DNA of 64,000 bases from Bernardetiaceae bacterium (GCA_025057115.1 JANWWZ010000009.1:32231-96230), one strand, 5' to 3'. Shown: positions 53,622 through 63,694, counted from the first letter of the stretch. The notes: a model not told the origin generated them from the sequence alone. Numbers and translations are program-made.

Positions 53622-54560
53622 GTGAAATTATCGGGTGAAACCAAAGTAGGGCTTCTGGCTTTAATTGCCAGTGTCATTCTCTATGTAGGATTTAACTACC
53701 TAAAAGGCATAGATTTCTTTGACCCCACTACCTCCTACTACGTTGTTTATGACCGCATCGATGGGTTGACTGTATCCAATCAAGTGCAAATTAATGGCAT
53801 GTCCGTTGGTCGCGTGTCGGATATTCGCATTTTGCAAGAGCGCAATAACCAGTTGTTAGTAACTATCGATGTACAAAATCACATCCAATTGGGAAAAGGC
53901 ACCATTGCCCAACTTTCGGATAATGGTTTGCTAGGGGGGAAAAAAATAGACCTCATCGTTGCCAATACTGCTGAAAAACACCAAGAAGGGGATACGCTCA
54001 TTGCCCGCCGCGAAGGAGGCATTTCGGAAATACTAACTGAAAAAGCCCCTCCCGTGTTAAAAGGGCTGGACTCAGCTTTTGCCAATCTCAACCGAATTCT
54101 TAAAGAATATCAAGGTCTCAGCAGCCAAGTACGCCGCCTATTAAGCCAGTCTGCTGATGCTGCAGAGCAGGTCAATGGCATGGTGGCAGACAATCGCCAG
54201 CGAATTCAACAAATCACTGCCAAAACTGAACAGCTCATTACTCAACTTGGCGAAACAGAACAATCCATCAAACCCCTCATGCAAAAACTCAACACCTTTG
54301 CCGATTCTCTTAATGCCATGCAACTTGCCGCTGCAGTAAATAACACCAGTGAATCAATAAAAAAACTTCAACAAGTGCTCAAAACCATAGAGCAGGGTCA
54401 AGGTACGTTAGGCAAATTAGTAGCCACAGATTCTCTTCACGCTAACCTAAACCGCACTTTAGTTCACCTAGACAGTTTGTTTATCGACCTGAAAGCACGT
54501 CCCAAGCGCTACGTACATTTTTCTATATTTGGCAAAAAAGACCCCGCTACAAGGAAGTAA
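53622..54560 (+). CDS. mlaD: MCE/MlaD family inner-membrane lipid-transport protein
   Basis: 312 aa from GTG 53622 (M/VKLSGETKVGLLALIASVILYVGFNYLKG), which matches the usual start of the family; a TTG 11 codons upstream is less likely. A single TM helix (about 8-27) precedes the MCE domain (about 40-120, YYVVYDRIDGLTVSNQVQINGMSVGRVSDI). A long helical, coiled-coil section follows (about 140-290, RVRRLLSQSADAAEQVNG-type repeats), likely periplasmic. It carries lipids between membranes. No mlaE/mlaF gene is adjacent. Confidence 0.9.
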   Translation: MKLSGETKVGLLALIASVILYVGFNYLKGIDFFDPTTSYYVVYDRIDGLTVSNQVQINGMSVGRVSDIRILQERNNQLLVTIDVQNHIQLGKGTIAQLSDNGLLGGKKIDLIVANTAEKHQEGDTLIARREGGISEILTEKAPPVLKGLDSAFANLNRILKEYQGLSSQVRRLLSQSADAAEQVNGMVADNRQRIQQITAKTEQLITQLGETEQSIKPLMQKLNTFADSLNAMQLAAAVNNTSESIKKLQQVLKTIEQGQGTLGKLVATDSLHANLNRTLVHLDSLFIDLKARPKRYVHFSIFGKKDPATRK

Positions 54561-54634
54561 TTTTTTTGTAACTTGCGCGGCGAAAGTGGAAAACTGCTGG
54601 TTAAGGCATTAATTTTCCCTTTGCTACACACATC

Positions 54635-57142
54635 ATGCAAGAAGGTGTTATCATTCCTATCAATATTGAGGATGAGATGCGAAGCGCCTACATAGATTAC
54701 TCTATGTCGGTGATCGTTTCTCGTGCCCTTCCAGATGTGCGCGATGGACTCAAACCAGTGCATCGGCGCATTCTGTATGCCATGAATGAGTTAGGGCTAA
54801 CTCACAATAAACCCTACAAAAAATCAGCGCGCATCGTAGGGGAAGTGTTGGGCAAATATCATCCTCATGGCGACTCGGCTGTATATGATGCCATGGTGCG
54901 CATGGCACAGCCGTGGAGCCTCCGCTACCCCTTAGTGGATGGACAGGGCAACTTCGGCTCTATGGACGGCGATAACCCAGCCGCCATGCGCTATACAGAA
55001 GCCCGACTGCAACGCCTTGCCGAAGAAATGCTAGCTGACATCAACAAAAACACCATCGATTTCCAACCTAATTTTGACGACTCTACCCAAGAACCCGCAG
55101 TATTGCCTGCCAAATTGCCCAACTTACTAGTAAATGGCTCTTCTGGAATTGCAGTGGGCATGGCAACTAACATGGCTCCGCACAACCTTGCCGAAGTAGC
55201 AGACGGCATTATCGCTTATATAGATAACCCCCACCTAAGCCTTTCTGAATTGATGCAGTACATTAAAGCACCCGATTTTCCTACAGGTGGAGTTATTTAC
55301 GGCTATCAAGGAGTGCGAGAAGCCTACGCCACAGGCAAAGGCAAAGTTATCGTAAGAGGAGTGGCTAAGATTGAAGAGCTACCTTCGGGGCGTCAGCAAA
55401 TAGTAGTAACTCAATTGCCCTACCAAGTCAATAAGGCGCAAATGATTGAAAAAACAGCCGCCTTGGTGAATGAGAAAAAAATAGAAGGTATTACCGCTAT
55501 CCGTGATGAGTCAGACCGCGAAGGAGTGCGCATCGTATATGAGTTGAAAAAAGAAGCCAATGCGCAAGTAGTTCTCAACAATCTCTATGCGCAAACACAG
55601 TTGCAGATATCTTTTAGTATCAATAACGTGGCTCTGGTCAAAGGGCGACCTATGACTCTTACCCTCAAAGACCTCATTCGCCACTACGTAGAGCATCGCC
55701 ACGAGGTAATCATACGCCGCACGCGTTTTGACTTAGAAGCTGCCGAGAAGCGCACTCATATTTTAGAAGGATTGCTCAAAGCCCTCGATATTATCGACCA
55801 AGTGATTAGCCACATTCGCACCTCCGCCGATGCTGCAGCAGCCAAGCAAGGTTTAGTAGAACAGTTCGGCTTTACTCCAGAACAAGCTCAAGCTATCTTG
55901 GAAATGCGCTTGCAGCGCCTTACAGGACTGGAGCGCGAAAAACTGCAAGCAGAATATGCCGATTTAGTAAATACCATCCAACAACTGCGCAACATCCTTG
56001 CCCATGAACCTTTGCGCATGAAAATTATCCAAGACGAGCTGCGCCAACTTAAAGAACAATACGGCGATGCGCGCCGCACTGAAATCGTTTACCACGCCGA
56101 TGACATTGCCCTAGAAGACATGATTCCCGATGAAGAAATGGTCATTACAATTTCTCATCAGGGCTACATTAAACGCACTCCGCTTTCGGAGTACCGCACG
56201 CAAGGGCGAGGAGGAGTAGGTTCTCGGGGAGCGGCTACTAAAGAAGACGACTTCACCGAGCAACTCTTCATTGCTAACATGCACAGCTACATACTCTTGT
56301 TTACCAACCGAGGAAAAATTTACTGGCTAAGAGTGTACGAAATACCAGAAGGCAGCAAAACTTCTAAAGGTCGCCCTATTCAAAACCTCATCCAAATTGA
56401 GCCTAATGAAAAAGTACAAACAGCCTTGAAAGTGCGCACCCTGAGCGATCCCGACTACATTAACAACAATTACATCGTAATGTGCACCGAGCAAGGCATT
56501 ATCAAAAAAACGCCTCTGGAGGCTTTTGCGCGTCCGCGTGCAGCAGGTATTCACGCCATTACCATCAACGAAGGAGATAACTTGCTCAATGCTCGCCTTA
56601 CCAGTGGCAACGATGATATTGTAATCGCTACCCGATCAGGCAAAGCAGTTCGGTTTAATGAAAGCCGCGTGCGACCAATGGGTAGAACCGCTGCTGGAGT
56701 TACAGGAATTACCTTTGAGGAAGAAAATGACAAAGTCATAGGCATGATTGCCATCAGCCGACCCGATAGCCAAATTTTAGTAGTATCAGAAAAAGGCTAT
56801 GGAAAGCGCTCTCCTGTTGAGGACTATCGCCTCACTAATCGCGGCGCCAAGGGCGTTAAAACTATCAATATCACTGAAAAAACAGGTGCGCTGGTGAGCA
56901 TTTTAGAAGTAGCCGACTCCGACCAACTCATGATTATCAACAAGTCCGGACTTACTATACGCATTTCTGTGGACCAACTACCCGTCATGGGCAGAGCTAC
57001 CCAAGGAGTGCGCCTGATCCGCCTCAATGAAGAAGATGAAATTTCTTCAGTGGCTAAAATTGAACGACTGGTAGAAGAATTAAACAACAATACAACCCCT
57101 GCATCTTACGTTACTTCAACTATTTACCCAGACTCCGAATAA
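54635..57142 (+). CDS. gyrA: DNA gyrase subunit A
   Basis: 835 aa. The catalytic Tyr120 lies in [10 protein letters not shown]. The quinolone region reads [10 protein letters not shown] (Ser81, Asp85), the susceptible-type residues. The C-terminal beta-pinwheel has the GyrA-box in variant form, QGRGGVG at 523-529, instead of QRRGGKG. There is no long acidic tail. It introduces negative supercoils together with GyrB. The gene is not beside gyrB. Confidence 0.97.
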   Translation: MQEGVIIPINIEDEMRSAYIDYSMSVIVSRALPDVRDGLKPVHRRILYAMNELGLTHNKPYKKSARIVGEVLGKYHPHGDSAVYDAMVRMAQPWSLRYPLVDGQGNFGSMDGDNPAAMRYTEARLQRLAEEMLADINKNTIDFQPNFDDSTQEPAVLPAKLPNLLVNGSSGIAVGMATNMAPHNLAEVADGIIAYIDNPHLSLSELMQYIKAPDFPTGGVIYGYQGVREAYATGKGKVIVRGVAKIEELPSGRQQIVVTQLPYQVNKAQMIEKTAALVNEKKIEGITAIRDESDREGVRIVYELKKEANAQVVLNNLYAQTQLQISFSINNVALVKGRPMTLTLKDLIRHYVEHRHEVIIRRTRFDLEAAEKRTHILEGLLKALDIIDQVISHIRTSADAAAAKQGLVEQFGFTPEQAQAILEMRLQRLTGLEREKLQAEYADLVNTIQQLRNILAHEPLRMKIIQDELRQLKEQYGDARRTEIVYHADDIALEDMIPDEEMVITISHQGYIKRTPLSEYRTQGRGGVGSRGAATKEDDFTEQLFIANMHSYILLFTNRGKIYWLRVYEIPEGSKTSKGRPIQNLIQIEPNEKVQTALKVRTLSDPDYINNNYIVMCTEQGIIKKTPLEAFARPRAAGIHAITINEGDNLLNARLTSGNDDIVIATRSGKAVRFNESRVRPMGRTAAGVTGITFEEENDKVIGMIAISRPDSQILVVSEKGYGKRSPVEDYRLTNRGAKGVKTINITEKTGALVSILEVADSDQLMIINKSGLTIRISVDQLPVMGRATQGVRLIRLNEEDEISSVAKIERLVEELNNNTTPASYVTSTIYPDSE

Positions 57143-57179
57143 AACAAAGTTGATTTTTCTCAACCAAACTATATTGCCA

Positions 57180-58682
57180 ATGAAAAAGCTATTCCTTGCC
57201 GCTAGTTTTGCGGCGATTGTTTGCAGCGCGTATGCACAAAAAGAAGACAAAGAAGTAACCGCCCGCGCTAAAGAAGCCTACAAAGCAGCAGAAGCAGCCT
57301 TTAAGAAAAAAGATTTCGCTACCGCAGCAGCTGAAGTGGAAAAGTCTTTCGAGTCTGAAAAGTACAAAAGCGACCCCAAAGCATGGGTTTTTCGCGGCGA
57401 TATTTACGCAGAAATAGCTATTGCCGACAGCGCTAACACCAACAACGAAACTGTCAATCAGCGCTTAAAACTTATCATCGACTCCTATAACAAAGCTGTT
57501 GAACTCAACAAAAACTATCAAATTCAAACCCTTCCCAAAATCCAAAACCTCTATGCGCGTTACTTCAACTGGGGCGTAGCAGCTTACCAAAACGACAACG
57601 ACTTTGAAAAATCCGCTGCCCATTTTGAACGGGCTAACATGATCCAGCCTACTGATACCCTCTCAATTTTTTATGCACTCGTAGCCGCTTCGCAGCAAAC
57701 CAAGAAAGATTATAACAAAATAGAACAACTGGCGCAGAAATGCATCCAGCTAGGAGTAAAAGACGTAGCAGTATACTACGCCCTCTTAGATAAATACATT
57801 AACATAGACCAGAATTACGAAAAAGCCTTAGCAGTGTTACAAGAAGCAAGGGCAAAAAATCCCAGCGATAGAAATTTGATGCTACAGCAAATTCAGGTAT
57901 ATATCAAAATGGGCAAGGAAAAAGAAGCCATTGCTGACCTGGAAAAAGCCCTTGAAATCACCACCGACCCTAAAGAGCGTTTCCCCATAGTTCTTAACCT
58001 GGGTATCTTGCAAGAAAATGCAAAAAACTTGGAGGCTGCTGAAAAAGCTTACAAGGAGGCTTACGCCCTTCAACCCGATAACGATGATGCTATTTATAGC
58101 CTGGGCGCATTTTATTACAACAAAGGCGCTGCTATCAAAAAAGAAGCCGACAACATGGATATGGAGACCTTTAAAAAAGAAGGCAAAGCAATTATTGAAC
58201 GCTCCAAAGTGTATTTTGAAATGGCTTTGCCTTTCTTCCAAAAGACCATCCAAAATAATCCCGATGATTTACAGCGCCTTGGAGCCCTTAACACCATCTA
58301 CAACATCTTAGAACGCCCCGCCGAAGTGCTTCCTTATTACAAAAAAGCCATAGAAAAAAACCCCGATGATCCTACGCTAATGACAGGTTATATCCAAGCT
58401 GCTGATAAAGCAGGAGCAATCCAAGAAGTAGTGCCTCTGGTAGAAGCTGCTGTAAAGAAACGCCCTACGGATGTAGAAACCTTGCAAAACTTGCTCTACG
58501 TCTACGAAAAGACTAAGCGCGTTAAGGATGCCGAACCTTGGTTCAAGCAAGCTGTTTCCATTTATCCCGATAACATAGAACTGCTGGAAGGCTATTCCAA
58601 AATTCTTTATACCATCGGCAAGAAGAAAGAAGCCGACGCCATTGAAGTGAAAATAGAGCAACTTCAAAAAGGTAAAAATTAA
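57180..58682 (+). CDS. Exported TPR-repeat protein
   Basis: 500 aa from ATG 57180 (MKKLFLAASFAAIVCSAYAQ), a clear signal peptide; a TTG 30 bp upstream is less likely. About ten TPR units follow, such as ATAAAEVEKSFESEKYKSD, ALAVLQEARAKNPSDRNLM, AEKAYKEAYALQPDNDDAI and VLPYYKKAIEKNPDDP. It is probably a scaffold in the periplasm. It follows gyrA by 37 bp and is closed by the terminator at 58705-58742. Confidence 0.85.
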   Translation: MKKLFLAASFAAIVCSAYAQKEDKEVTARAKEAYKAAEAAFKKKDFATAAAEVEKSFESEKYKSDPKAWVFRGDIYAEIAIADSANTNNETVNQRLKLIIDSYNKAVELNKNYQIQTLPKIQNLYARYFNWGVAAYQNDNDFEKSAAHFERANMIQPTDTLSIFYALVAASQQTKKDYNKIEQLAQKCIQLGVKDVAVYYALLDKYINIDQNYEKALAVLQEARAKNPSDRNLMLQQIQVYIKMGKEKEAIADLEKALEITTDPKERFPIVLNLGILQENAKNLEAAEKAYKEAYALQPDNDDAIYSLGAFYYNKGAAIKKEADNMDMETFKKEGKAIIERSKVYFEMALPFFQKTIQNNPDDLQRLGALNTIYNILERPAEVLPYYKKAIEKNPDDPTLMTGYIQAADKAGAIQEVVPLVEAAVKKRPTDVETLQNLLYVYEKTKRVKDAEPWFKQAVSIYPDNIELLEGYSKILYTIGKKKEADAIEVKIEQLQKGKN

Positions 58683-58704
58683 CCCATTTCATTGACCACC
58701 ATTG

Positions 58705-58742
58705 AAAGGAAAAGCCTAACTTTAATGGGCTTTTCCTTTTTT
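58705..58742 (+). terminator. Rho-independent terminator touching the next start codon
   Basis: AAAGGAAAAGCC (58705-58716) and GGCTTTTCCTTT (58728-58739) are perfectly complementary over 12 bp and run into TTTTTT. The tail ends 3 bp before ATG 58746. Confidence 0.9.
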
Positions 58743-58745
58743 GTT

Positions 58746-59618
58746 ATGCGCTATTGGCTGCTAGGAGGGGTTTATTTAGCTGTTTTCGTTGTCAAAGCAC
58801 AACCTGCAGGAGAGGTAGCTACCGCTGTAGCGGCAGGCGTCTCTATGATTGCCTATAAAGGTGAGTTAAGTAGCTACGCTTCGTTTGGCAGCATGTTTCA
58901 CGTACGATTGATGCAGACACGCCATCGATGGGTTTATCCTGCCATCGAGATAGGTGGAGGTAAGCTCGTAGCCAACAATGCTCGTTTTGCTGCTGAGTCA
59001 GGAAATCCTAACCTTTCTTTTCACACATCTTTCCTGCAATTAGGTCTGCAACTTCAACTTAACGTAATAAAAAAAACACACCAGCGCCTTTACCTCAGCC
59101 AAGGCATCGGGCTGATGCGGTTTAATCCTAAAGATGATTTTGGAAAAACTTTACTTGCCCAGTCTGCCACAAGAGCAGTTGATGAAACCTATAGCAATTT
59201 TAGTTTATTATTGCCTACTGCTTTAGGAGGAGTGTATCACTTTGCCAATCAGTTGGGAATTGGCATGGAAGTAGGGTTGCTAAATACTCGCACCGATTAC
59301 TTGGACAATATTAGCCAGCTGGGCAATCCAGCAGATAAGGATAATGTACTTGGCATACAATTTTCTCTCTTTGCCCCTATTAGTTATGACACTCCTGAAC
59401 GTCAGGCTCAGCGCAAAGAGCAACTAGCCAAAAAGCGCCAAGAAATACAACTGAAAAAACAACGAGCAAAAGAAGAATTCCAGCAACTCAAAAACAAAAG
59501 CAAGAGTAAAAAGGTACCCCCTAAAAAAGCGCCTCCTAAAAAAATTCCCCAAAAACGGCCTGCTTCAAAAAAGCCCGCCCTGAAACAAAAAAAGCCCAAA
59601 ATATTGGGAATTTTTTAA
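58746..59618 (+). CDS. Outer-membrane beta-barrel-like protein with Lys/Pro-rich tail
   Basis: 290 aa from ATG 58746 (MRYWLLGGVYLAVFVVKAQPAG), a signal peptide; starts further upstream would lie in the terminator hairpin. Residues about 22-225 look like a small barrel of the PorT/OmpA-like type with amphipathic strands. From about 230 the sequence changes to basic helix (ERQAQRKEQLAKKRQEIQL) and a tail with PPKKAPPKK repeats. The tail may bind polyanions such as LPS or peptidoglycan. A small hairpin, CCCAA/TTGGG with T6, sits in its last codons. Confidence 0.7.
   Translation: MRYWLLGGVYLAVFVVKAQPAGEVATAVAAGVSMIAYKGELSSYASFGSMFHVRLMQTRHRWVYPAIEIGGGKLVANNARFAAESGNPNLSFHTSFLQLGLQLQLNVIKKTHQRLYLSQGIGLMRFNPKDDFGKTLLAQSATRAVDETYSNFSLLLPTALGGVYHFANQLGIGMEVGLLNTRTDYLDNISQLGNPADKDNVLGIQFSLFAPISYDTPERQAQRKEQLAKKRQEIQLKKQRAKEEFQQLKNKSKSKKVPPKKAPPKKIPQKRPASKKPALKQKKPKILGIF
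59595..59616 (+). terminator. Weak intrinsic terminator inside the end of the barrel gene
   Basis: CCCAA-AATA-TTGGG is followed by AATTTTTT and overlaps the last codons and the stop (59595-59616). The stem is only 5 bp. Confidence 0.45.
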
Positions 59619-59634
59619 CTTACACCACCTAGAC

Positions 59635-59698
59635 TTTATGAGAAAGCACCTAAATTTTACAGTCGTGCACATTTCGGCGCACGATCAATGCTCATAAA
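59635..59698. repeat. Nested inverted repeats, possible structured RNA element
   Basis: An outer perfect 8-bp pair, TTTATGAG (59635-59642) and CTCATAAA (59691-59698), encloses an inner perfect 6-bp pair, TCGTGC (59663-59668) and GCACGA (59679-59684). The arrangement lies in the 176-bp gap between the barrel and ypdA genes. Confidence 0.5.
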
Positions 59699-59794
59699 CA
59701 TGGGCTCATTTCCAATGGTTAATTATGCAAGAATCGCCAGCGGTAAAAATAGCTTTGTAAAGCTCGGTTATTTTATTTAAATATATTTTACAGC

Positions 59795-60775
59795 ATGTTA
59801 GACGTACTCATCATTGGCGCGGGACCTATCGGCATGGCATGTGGAATTGCCGCACAAAAGCGCGGTTTAAGTTATTTGATAGTAGAGAAAGGCTGTTTGG
59901 TCAATTCTATTTACCACTACCCCACTAACATGACATTTTTTTCCACCGCTGACCGACTCGAAATAGGTCAAGTGCCTTTTGTAGCTCACGGCGATAAACC
60001 AACTCGGCGCGAAGCTTTGGACTACTACCGACGCGTAGCAATGGCTTTCCAACTGCAATTGCGCCTATATGAAGAAGTTACTGCCGTTAATGCTACTTCA
60101 GCAGGCACTTTTATCGTTCAAACTTCTAAGGCTATCTATACAAGCCGAAACATCGTCTTTGCCACTGGGTTTTACGGATTGCCCAACCTTTTAGGAATTC
60201 CAGGGGAAGACCTGCCCAAAGTGCGGCATTACTATGACGAAGCCCATCCTTACGCCTTTCAAAAGGTAGCCGTTGTAGGAGCGGCTAACTCTGCTGTAGA
60301 TGTAGCGTTAGAAACTTGGCGGCGTGGTGCCCAAGTAACAATGATTATCCGCAGTGGTGAAATTCGTTCTTCCGTCAAGTATTGGGTAAAGCCTGATATT
60401 GAAAATCGCATTAAAGAAGGCAGCATTAAAGCCTATTTTCATTCTCATTTAGTGGCTATCAGACCAGATGAAATAGACGTCCAAACCCCTGAAGGACTTA
60501 TTACCCTTCCTAATGATTTTGTGCTTGCTATGACGGGTTATCGTCCTGATTTCCGATTGCTACAAATGGCAGGGGTACAATTTACCAACGACTCAAAGCA
60601 CGCCCCCCTCTACAACCCCGATACTCATCAAACCAATGCAGAGGGAGTTTACGTAGCTGGTGTAGTGTGCGGAGGAATGGAAACAAATAAATGGTTCATT
60701 GAAAACTCCCGAGACCATGCTGAAAAAATTATGCAACACATTGCTAGGCGGTTAGCAACTTGCTCTGCCGCTTAA
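59795..60775 (+). CDS. ypdA: YpdA-type flavoprotein disulfide reductase (bacillithiol disulfide reductase family)
   Basis: 326 aa. Two Rossmann motifs are clear: GAGPIGMACG (7-16) and VVGAANSAVDVALE (about 164-177). Family blocks are NMTFFSTADRLEIG near 46-59, VFATGFYG and VLAMTGYRPDFRLL. YpdA reduces bacillithiol disulfide in Firmicutes with NADPH; the family is also in Bacteroidota, where some members make bacillithiol. The C-terminal KWFIENSRDHAEKI is typical. It is monocistronic. Confidence 0.88.
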   Translation: MLDVLIIGAGPIGMACGIAAQKRGLSYLIVEKGCLVNSIYHYPTNMTFFSTADRLEIGQVPFVAHGDKPTRREALDYYRRVAMAFQLQLRLYEEVTAVNATSAGTFIVQTSKAIYTSRNIVFATGFYGLPNLLGIPGEDLPKVRHYYDEAHPYAFQKVAVVGAANSAVDVALETWRRGAQVTMIIRSGEIRSSVKYWVKPDIENRIKEGSIKAYFHSHLVAIRPDEIDVQTPEGLITLPNDFVLAMTGYRPDFRLLQMAGVQFTNDSKHAPLYNPDTHQTNAEGVYVAGVVCGGMETNKWFIENSRDHAEKIMQHIARRLATCSAA

Positions 60776-60816
60776 ATTCCATACCGTATGGCTACTATCA
60801 AAAAGTAACGCAGAGA

Positions 60817-60847
60817 CATAAACAGAATCAATTTTTGTCTGTTTATG
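60817..60847. terminator. Hairpin between convergent ypdA and clpP
   Basis: CATAAACAGA (60817-60826) pairs perfectly with TCTGTTTATG (60838-60847) around an 11-nt loop. No strong U-tract on either strand. Confidence 0.5.
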
Positions 60848-60885
60848 CCTCCGAAGGCGAAAACTCACTTTATTTGAAGGGCAAT

Positions 60886-61584
60886 TTAGTGAGTGGTATT
60901 GTTGCGTTGTTTAGGTACAAGCACTTCATCAATTAGACCGTATTCTCTTGCTTCTTCAGACATCATCCAATAATCTCGGTCGGCGTCTTTCCAGATTTTT
61001 TCATAAGGTTGACCGCTGTGTTTGGAAATGATTTCATAGAGTTCCTTTTTGAGCTTCTGGATTTCGCGGTGGGTAATTTCAATGTCTGAAGCCTGTCCTT
61101 GAGCCCCTCCCATAGGCTGATGGATCATCACTCTTCCGTGAGGCAAGCCAGCGCGTTTTCCTGGAGCGCCTGCACATAACAATACTGCCGCCATAGAAGC
61201 AGCCAAGCCCGTGCATACGGTGGCAACATCGGGGGTAACAATTTGCATGGTATCATAAATAGCCAGCCCTGCATATACTGAACCGCCCGGACTGTTTATA
61301 TACATGACCACATCTTTAGATGGATCTACCGACTGAAGAAATAACAATTGCGCCACTACTACATTGGCTACATGGTCATCTATAGGCACTCCCAAAAAAA
61401 TAATGCGGTCTTTCATCAAGCGCGAAAAAACGTCCATCTGAATCAAATTCATAGGACGTTCTTCCATGATATAAGGAGTGAAATTGGTAATAGAGGCATC
61501 TACATACTGCTCTAAAAAGATACTACTAATGCCGCGTCCCTTGACAGCATACCGACGGAACTCTTCAAAGTAGTTCATGTGCAA
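60886..61584 (-). CDS. clpP: ATP-dependent Clp protease proteolytic subunit
   Basis: 232 aa, longer than E. coli ClpP by an N-terminal extension (about 35 residues). Catalytic triad: Ser130 in GLAASMAAV, His155 in VMIHQPMGG and Asp204 in ADRDYWM. Forms a tetradecamer with ClpX or ClpA for protein turnover. clpX is not in the window, and the gene converges on ypdA. Confidence 0.95.
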   Translation of the reverse strand: MHMNYFEEFRRYAVKGRGISSIFLEQYVDASITNFTPYIMEERPMNLIQMDVFSRLMKDRIIFLGVPIDDHVANVVVAQLLFLQSVDPSKDVVMYINSPGGSVYAGLAIYDTMQIVTPDVATVCTGLAASMAAVLLCAGAPGKRAGLPHGRVMIHQPMGGAQGQASDIEITHREIQKLKKELYEIISKHSGQPYEKIWKDADRDYWMMSEEAREYGLIDEVLVPKQRNNTTH

Positions 61585-61657
61585 TGATTTTTTTGTTCTT
61601 TTTTAGCCGTTCAAAGTAATCAAATTTAATTCAAAACTTGATGGCTGACAAAATGAC

Positions 61658-63622
61658 TCAACTTTGCTTTTGCACTTGCTTCAGCCCTTCTACTTCTCTG
61701 TGGGCTTGTTGTTCTTTCCTTGTTTTGTCATCTGCCTCCATCAAAAAAACTACATATTCTTCCTCGCTGATTTTGCTAACGGAAACCTGCACTGCAACAG
61801 TAGAGCGGTCGCGACGAAGTACTTCTTGCAAGCGCATTTCTCCAGCCCTAAACGTCAAGAGGTTGAATTGTTTTACAAAGCGCGCAATATTGGTTCCTAC
61901 TATGTATTCACGCGGATATCCTGTTAGCTGAGTTAGCTTGCTATTAATTTTTAAAATATACCCTTCCGCATTGATTTCCATAAAGGCAATAGGCAAACTT
62001 TCAATAATTTTCTCGTAGGCTTCTGAAGAAGCTCTTGCCATTGCTACATTGCGCGAAGACTGTTCCTGCGTAGCAATAAGCTCTTCCAGATTTTGCCGCA
62101 TTTCTTCTTCTTGTATGCGTAGTTGCTCAGTAGTGGCTTGGGTTTCCCTCAATAGTCGCTGAGTGCGTTCATTGGCAAAGGTGGCAGCTAGTGTGGCGGC
62201 AATGTTCTCTCCGATTCGTTTGAGAAAATCTACTTTGTACTGCGGCAGTATTTCAAAAGAAGCTAGCTCAATAACTCCATATACTTCTTGGTTAAATATA
62301 AGGGGCACTACCACAATGTTTTTAGGATTAGCTTGACCAAGTCCAGAGCCTATTTCTATGTAGTTATGTGGGATTTCAGTTAAGAAAAGAATGTCTTTTT
62401 CAGCCCATGCCTGTCCAATGAGTCCTTCTCCCCATTTCACTGTTTTTTCTCGAATGCGATGGCGCCCCCATGCATAGATAGCCATCATTATCATCACTGG
62501 TTCGGCATTTGAATGCTCTTCTCGATGTATTACAAAAAAACAACCTTGATTAGCTTCTATGTACTTAATCAGCTCGGAAAGAACAACTCGGGTAAGTTGC
62601 GCGATAGAATGGCTATTGGCGCGCAAAATATCAGCAAATTTGGCAGCACCTTCATTAGCCCAATTGCGCCGCGCATCTTCTTGAGCAATGCGTTTGAGAT
62701 TGTCGCGCATTGTAAGCAGACTTGCTCCTAGTACGTCTTTGTCACTGAGTTTCTCGTAGTGCACTTCATAGTTGCCGCTGCCGATTTGCAAGGCAAATTC
62801 GCTCAGCTTAGAAAGTCCTTTAATGAGTTGATTCACTGCATTGCAAATATCGCCAAGTTCATCGTTAGCAAGTTGGTTGATAGGAGGAGGAATTTCTCCT
62901 ATGCTTAACTTGCTCAAGGTAGCATTAATCTCTTGAACAGGTTGGGTGATTTGCCGCACTGAAAACTGCCATAAAAACAGGCTGATTCCCAAGACTACAA
63001 TAGCAATGATAATTTGTAAATTTTTGATGAATTGAATTTGCTCACCGATTTGCTGGCGCAGTTGATTGCGAGCAAGGCGCTCTTGATGGATTATTTGCCC
63101 GAGTCGCTCAGTAACTTCATTGCCCAGTGGTGTAGCCTTAGAAGTAAGCAACGTTTCTGCTTCAAATCGCTTGATGGGATCTTCGTAGTCTTCCTCCGCA
63201 TTGAGAATTTGCATAATATTTTTTTGCGTAGTTATCAAGGTATCCACCTTGCGAATAATATCGCTAATTTGTTGGGACAGCTCAAAATTGCCTTCTTTAT
63301 CTAACTGAGAGGAAATTTGCTGTAAGTCTATTTTAGTAGCCGTCAATTCGTTCTCGTGTAAGTTGCGCAAAGTGAGTTTGTTGCTAAGGTCCTTGCTGCG
63401 AAAAATCCAGTGTGTAGTATGTAAATTAGATTGTACAACACGGGCGCGAAATTCGTACAATCGCGAGATAATCCGACCTTTAAAAGTGTCATTTTTTTGG
63501 AAGATGTTGAGCACTTTTTGCGAGTACAAATGGATGAAAAACGCATTGAGCAGAAACAAAAGCGAAATTAGCAACAAGCCTATTGCTGCTTTTACCTGAA
63601 TGCTTATAAATGAGCGCCTCAT
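61658..63622 (-). CDS. Membrane sensor with HAMP, GAF and PAS domains, no output domain
   Basis: 654 aa. TM1 at about 9-30 and TM2 at about 205-225 frame a helical extracytoplasmic sensor (35-200). A HAMP-like region follows (RQITQPVQEINATLSKLSIGE, about 228-275), then a GAF domain (about 335-485, GLIGQAWAEKDILFL), a coiled coil (QRLLRETQATTEQLRIQEEEM) and a C-terminal PAS (530-625). It ends without kinase, GGDEF or methyl-accepting motif. It may pass signals to another protein by contact. Confidence 0.85.
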   Translation of the reverse strand: MRRSFISIQVKAAIGLLLISLLFLLNAFFIHLYSQKVLNIFQKNDTFKGRIISRLYEFRARVVQSNLHTTHWIFRSKDLSNKLTLRNLHENELTATKIDLQQISSQLDKEGNFELSQQISDIIRKVDTLITTQKNIMQILNAEEDYEDPIKRFEAETLLTSKATPLGNEVTERLGQIIHQERLARNQLRQQIGEQIQFIKNLQIIIAIVVLGISLFLWQFSVRQITQPVQEINATLSKLSIGEIPPPINQLANDELGDICNAVNQLIKGLSKLSEFALQIGSGNYEVHYEKLSDKDVLGASLLTMRDNLKRIAQEDARRNWANEGAAKFADILRANSHSIAQLTRVVLSELIKYIEANQGCFFVIHREEHSNAEPVMIMMAIYAWGRHRIREKTVKWGEGLIGQAWAEKDILFLTEIPHNYIEIGSGLGQANPKNIVVVPLIFNQEVYGVIELASFEILPQYKVDFLKRIGENIAATLAATFANERTQRLLRETQATTEQLRIQEEEMRQNLEELIATQEQSSRNVAMARASSEAYEKIIESLPIAFMEINAEGYILKINSKLTQLTGYPREYIVGTNIARFVKQFNLLTFRAGEMRLQEVLRRDRSTVAVQVSVSKISEEEYVVFLMEADDKTRKEQQAHREVEGLKQVQKQS

Positions 63623-63685
63623 AAAAGCCTATTGTTTGCCTCTAAGTTACATTTTTTAGAGGTGCTTCAAAGAATAAAAACCATC

Positions 63686-63694
63686 TACTTTTGC
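63686..63694 (+). promoter_or_regulatory. Exact -7 box pointing into the terminal repeat
   Basis: TACTTTTGC matches TAnnTTTGC. It could drive a transcript through the palindromic repeats towards a gene beyond the window; no -33 TTTG is seen. Confidence 0.3.
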
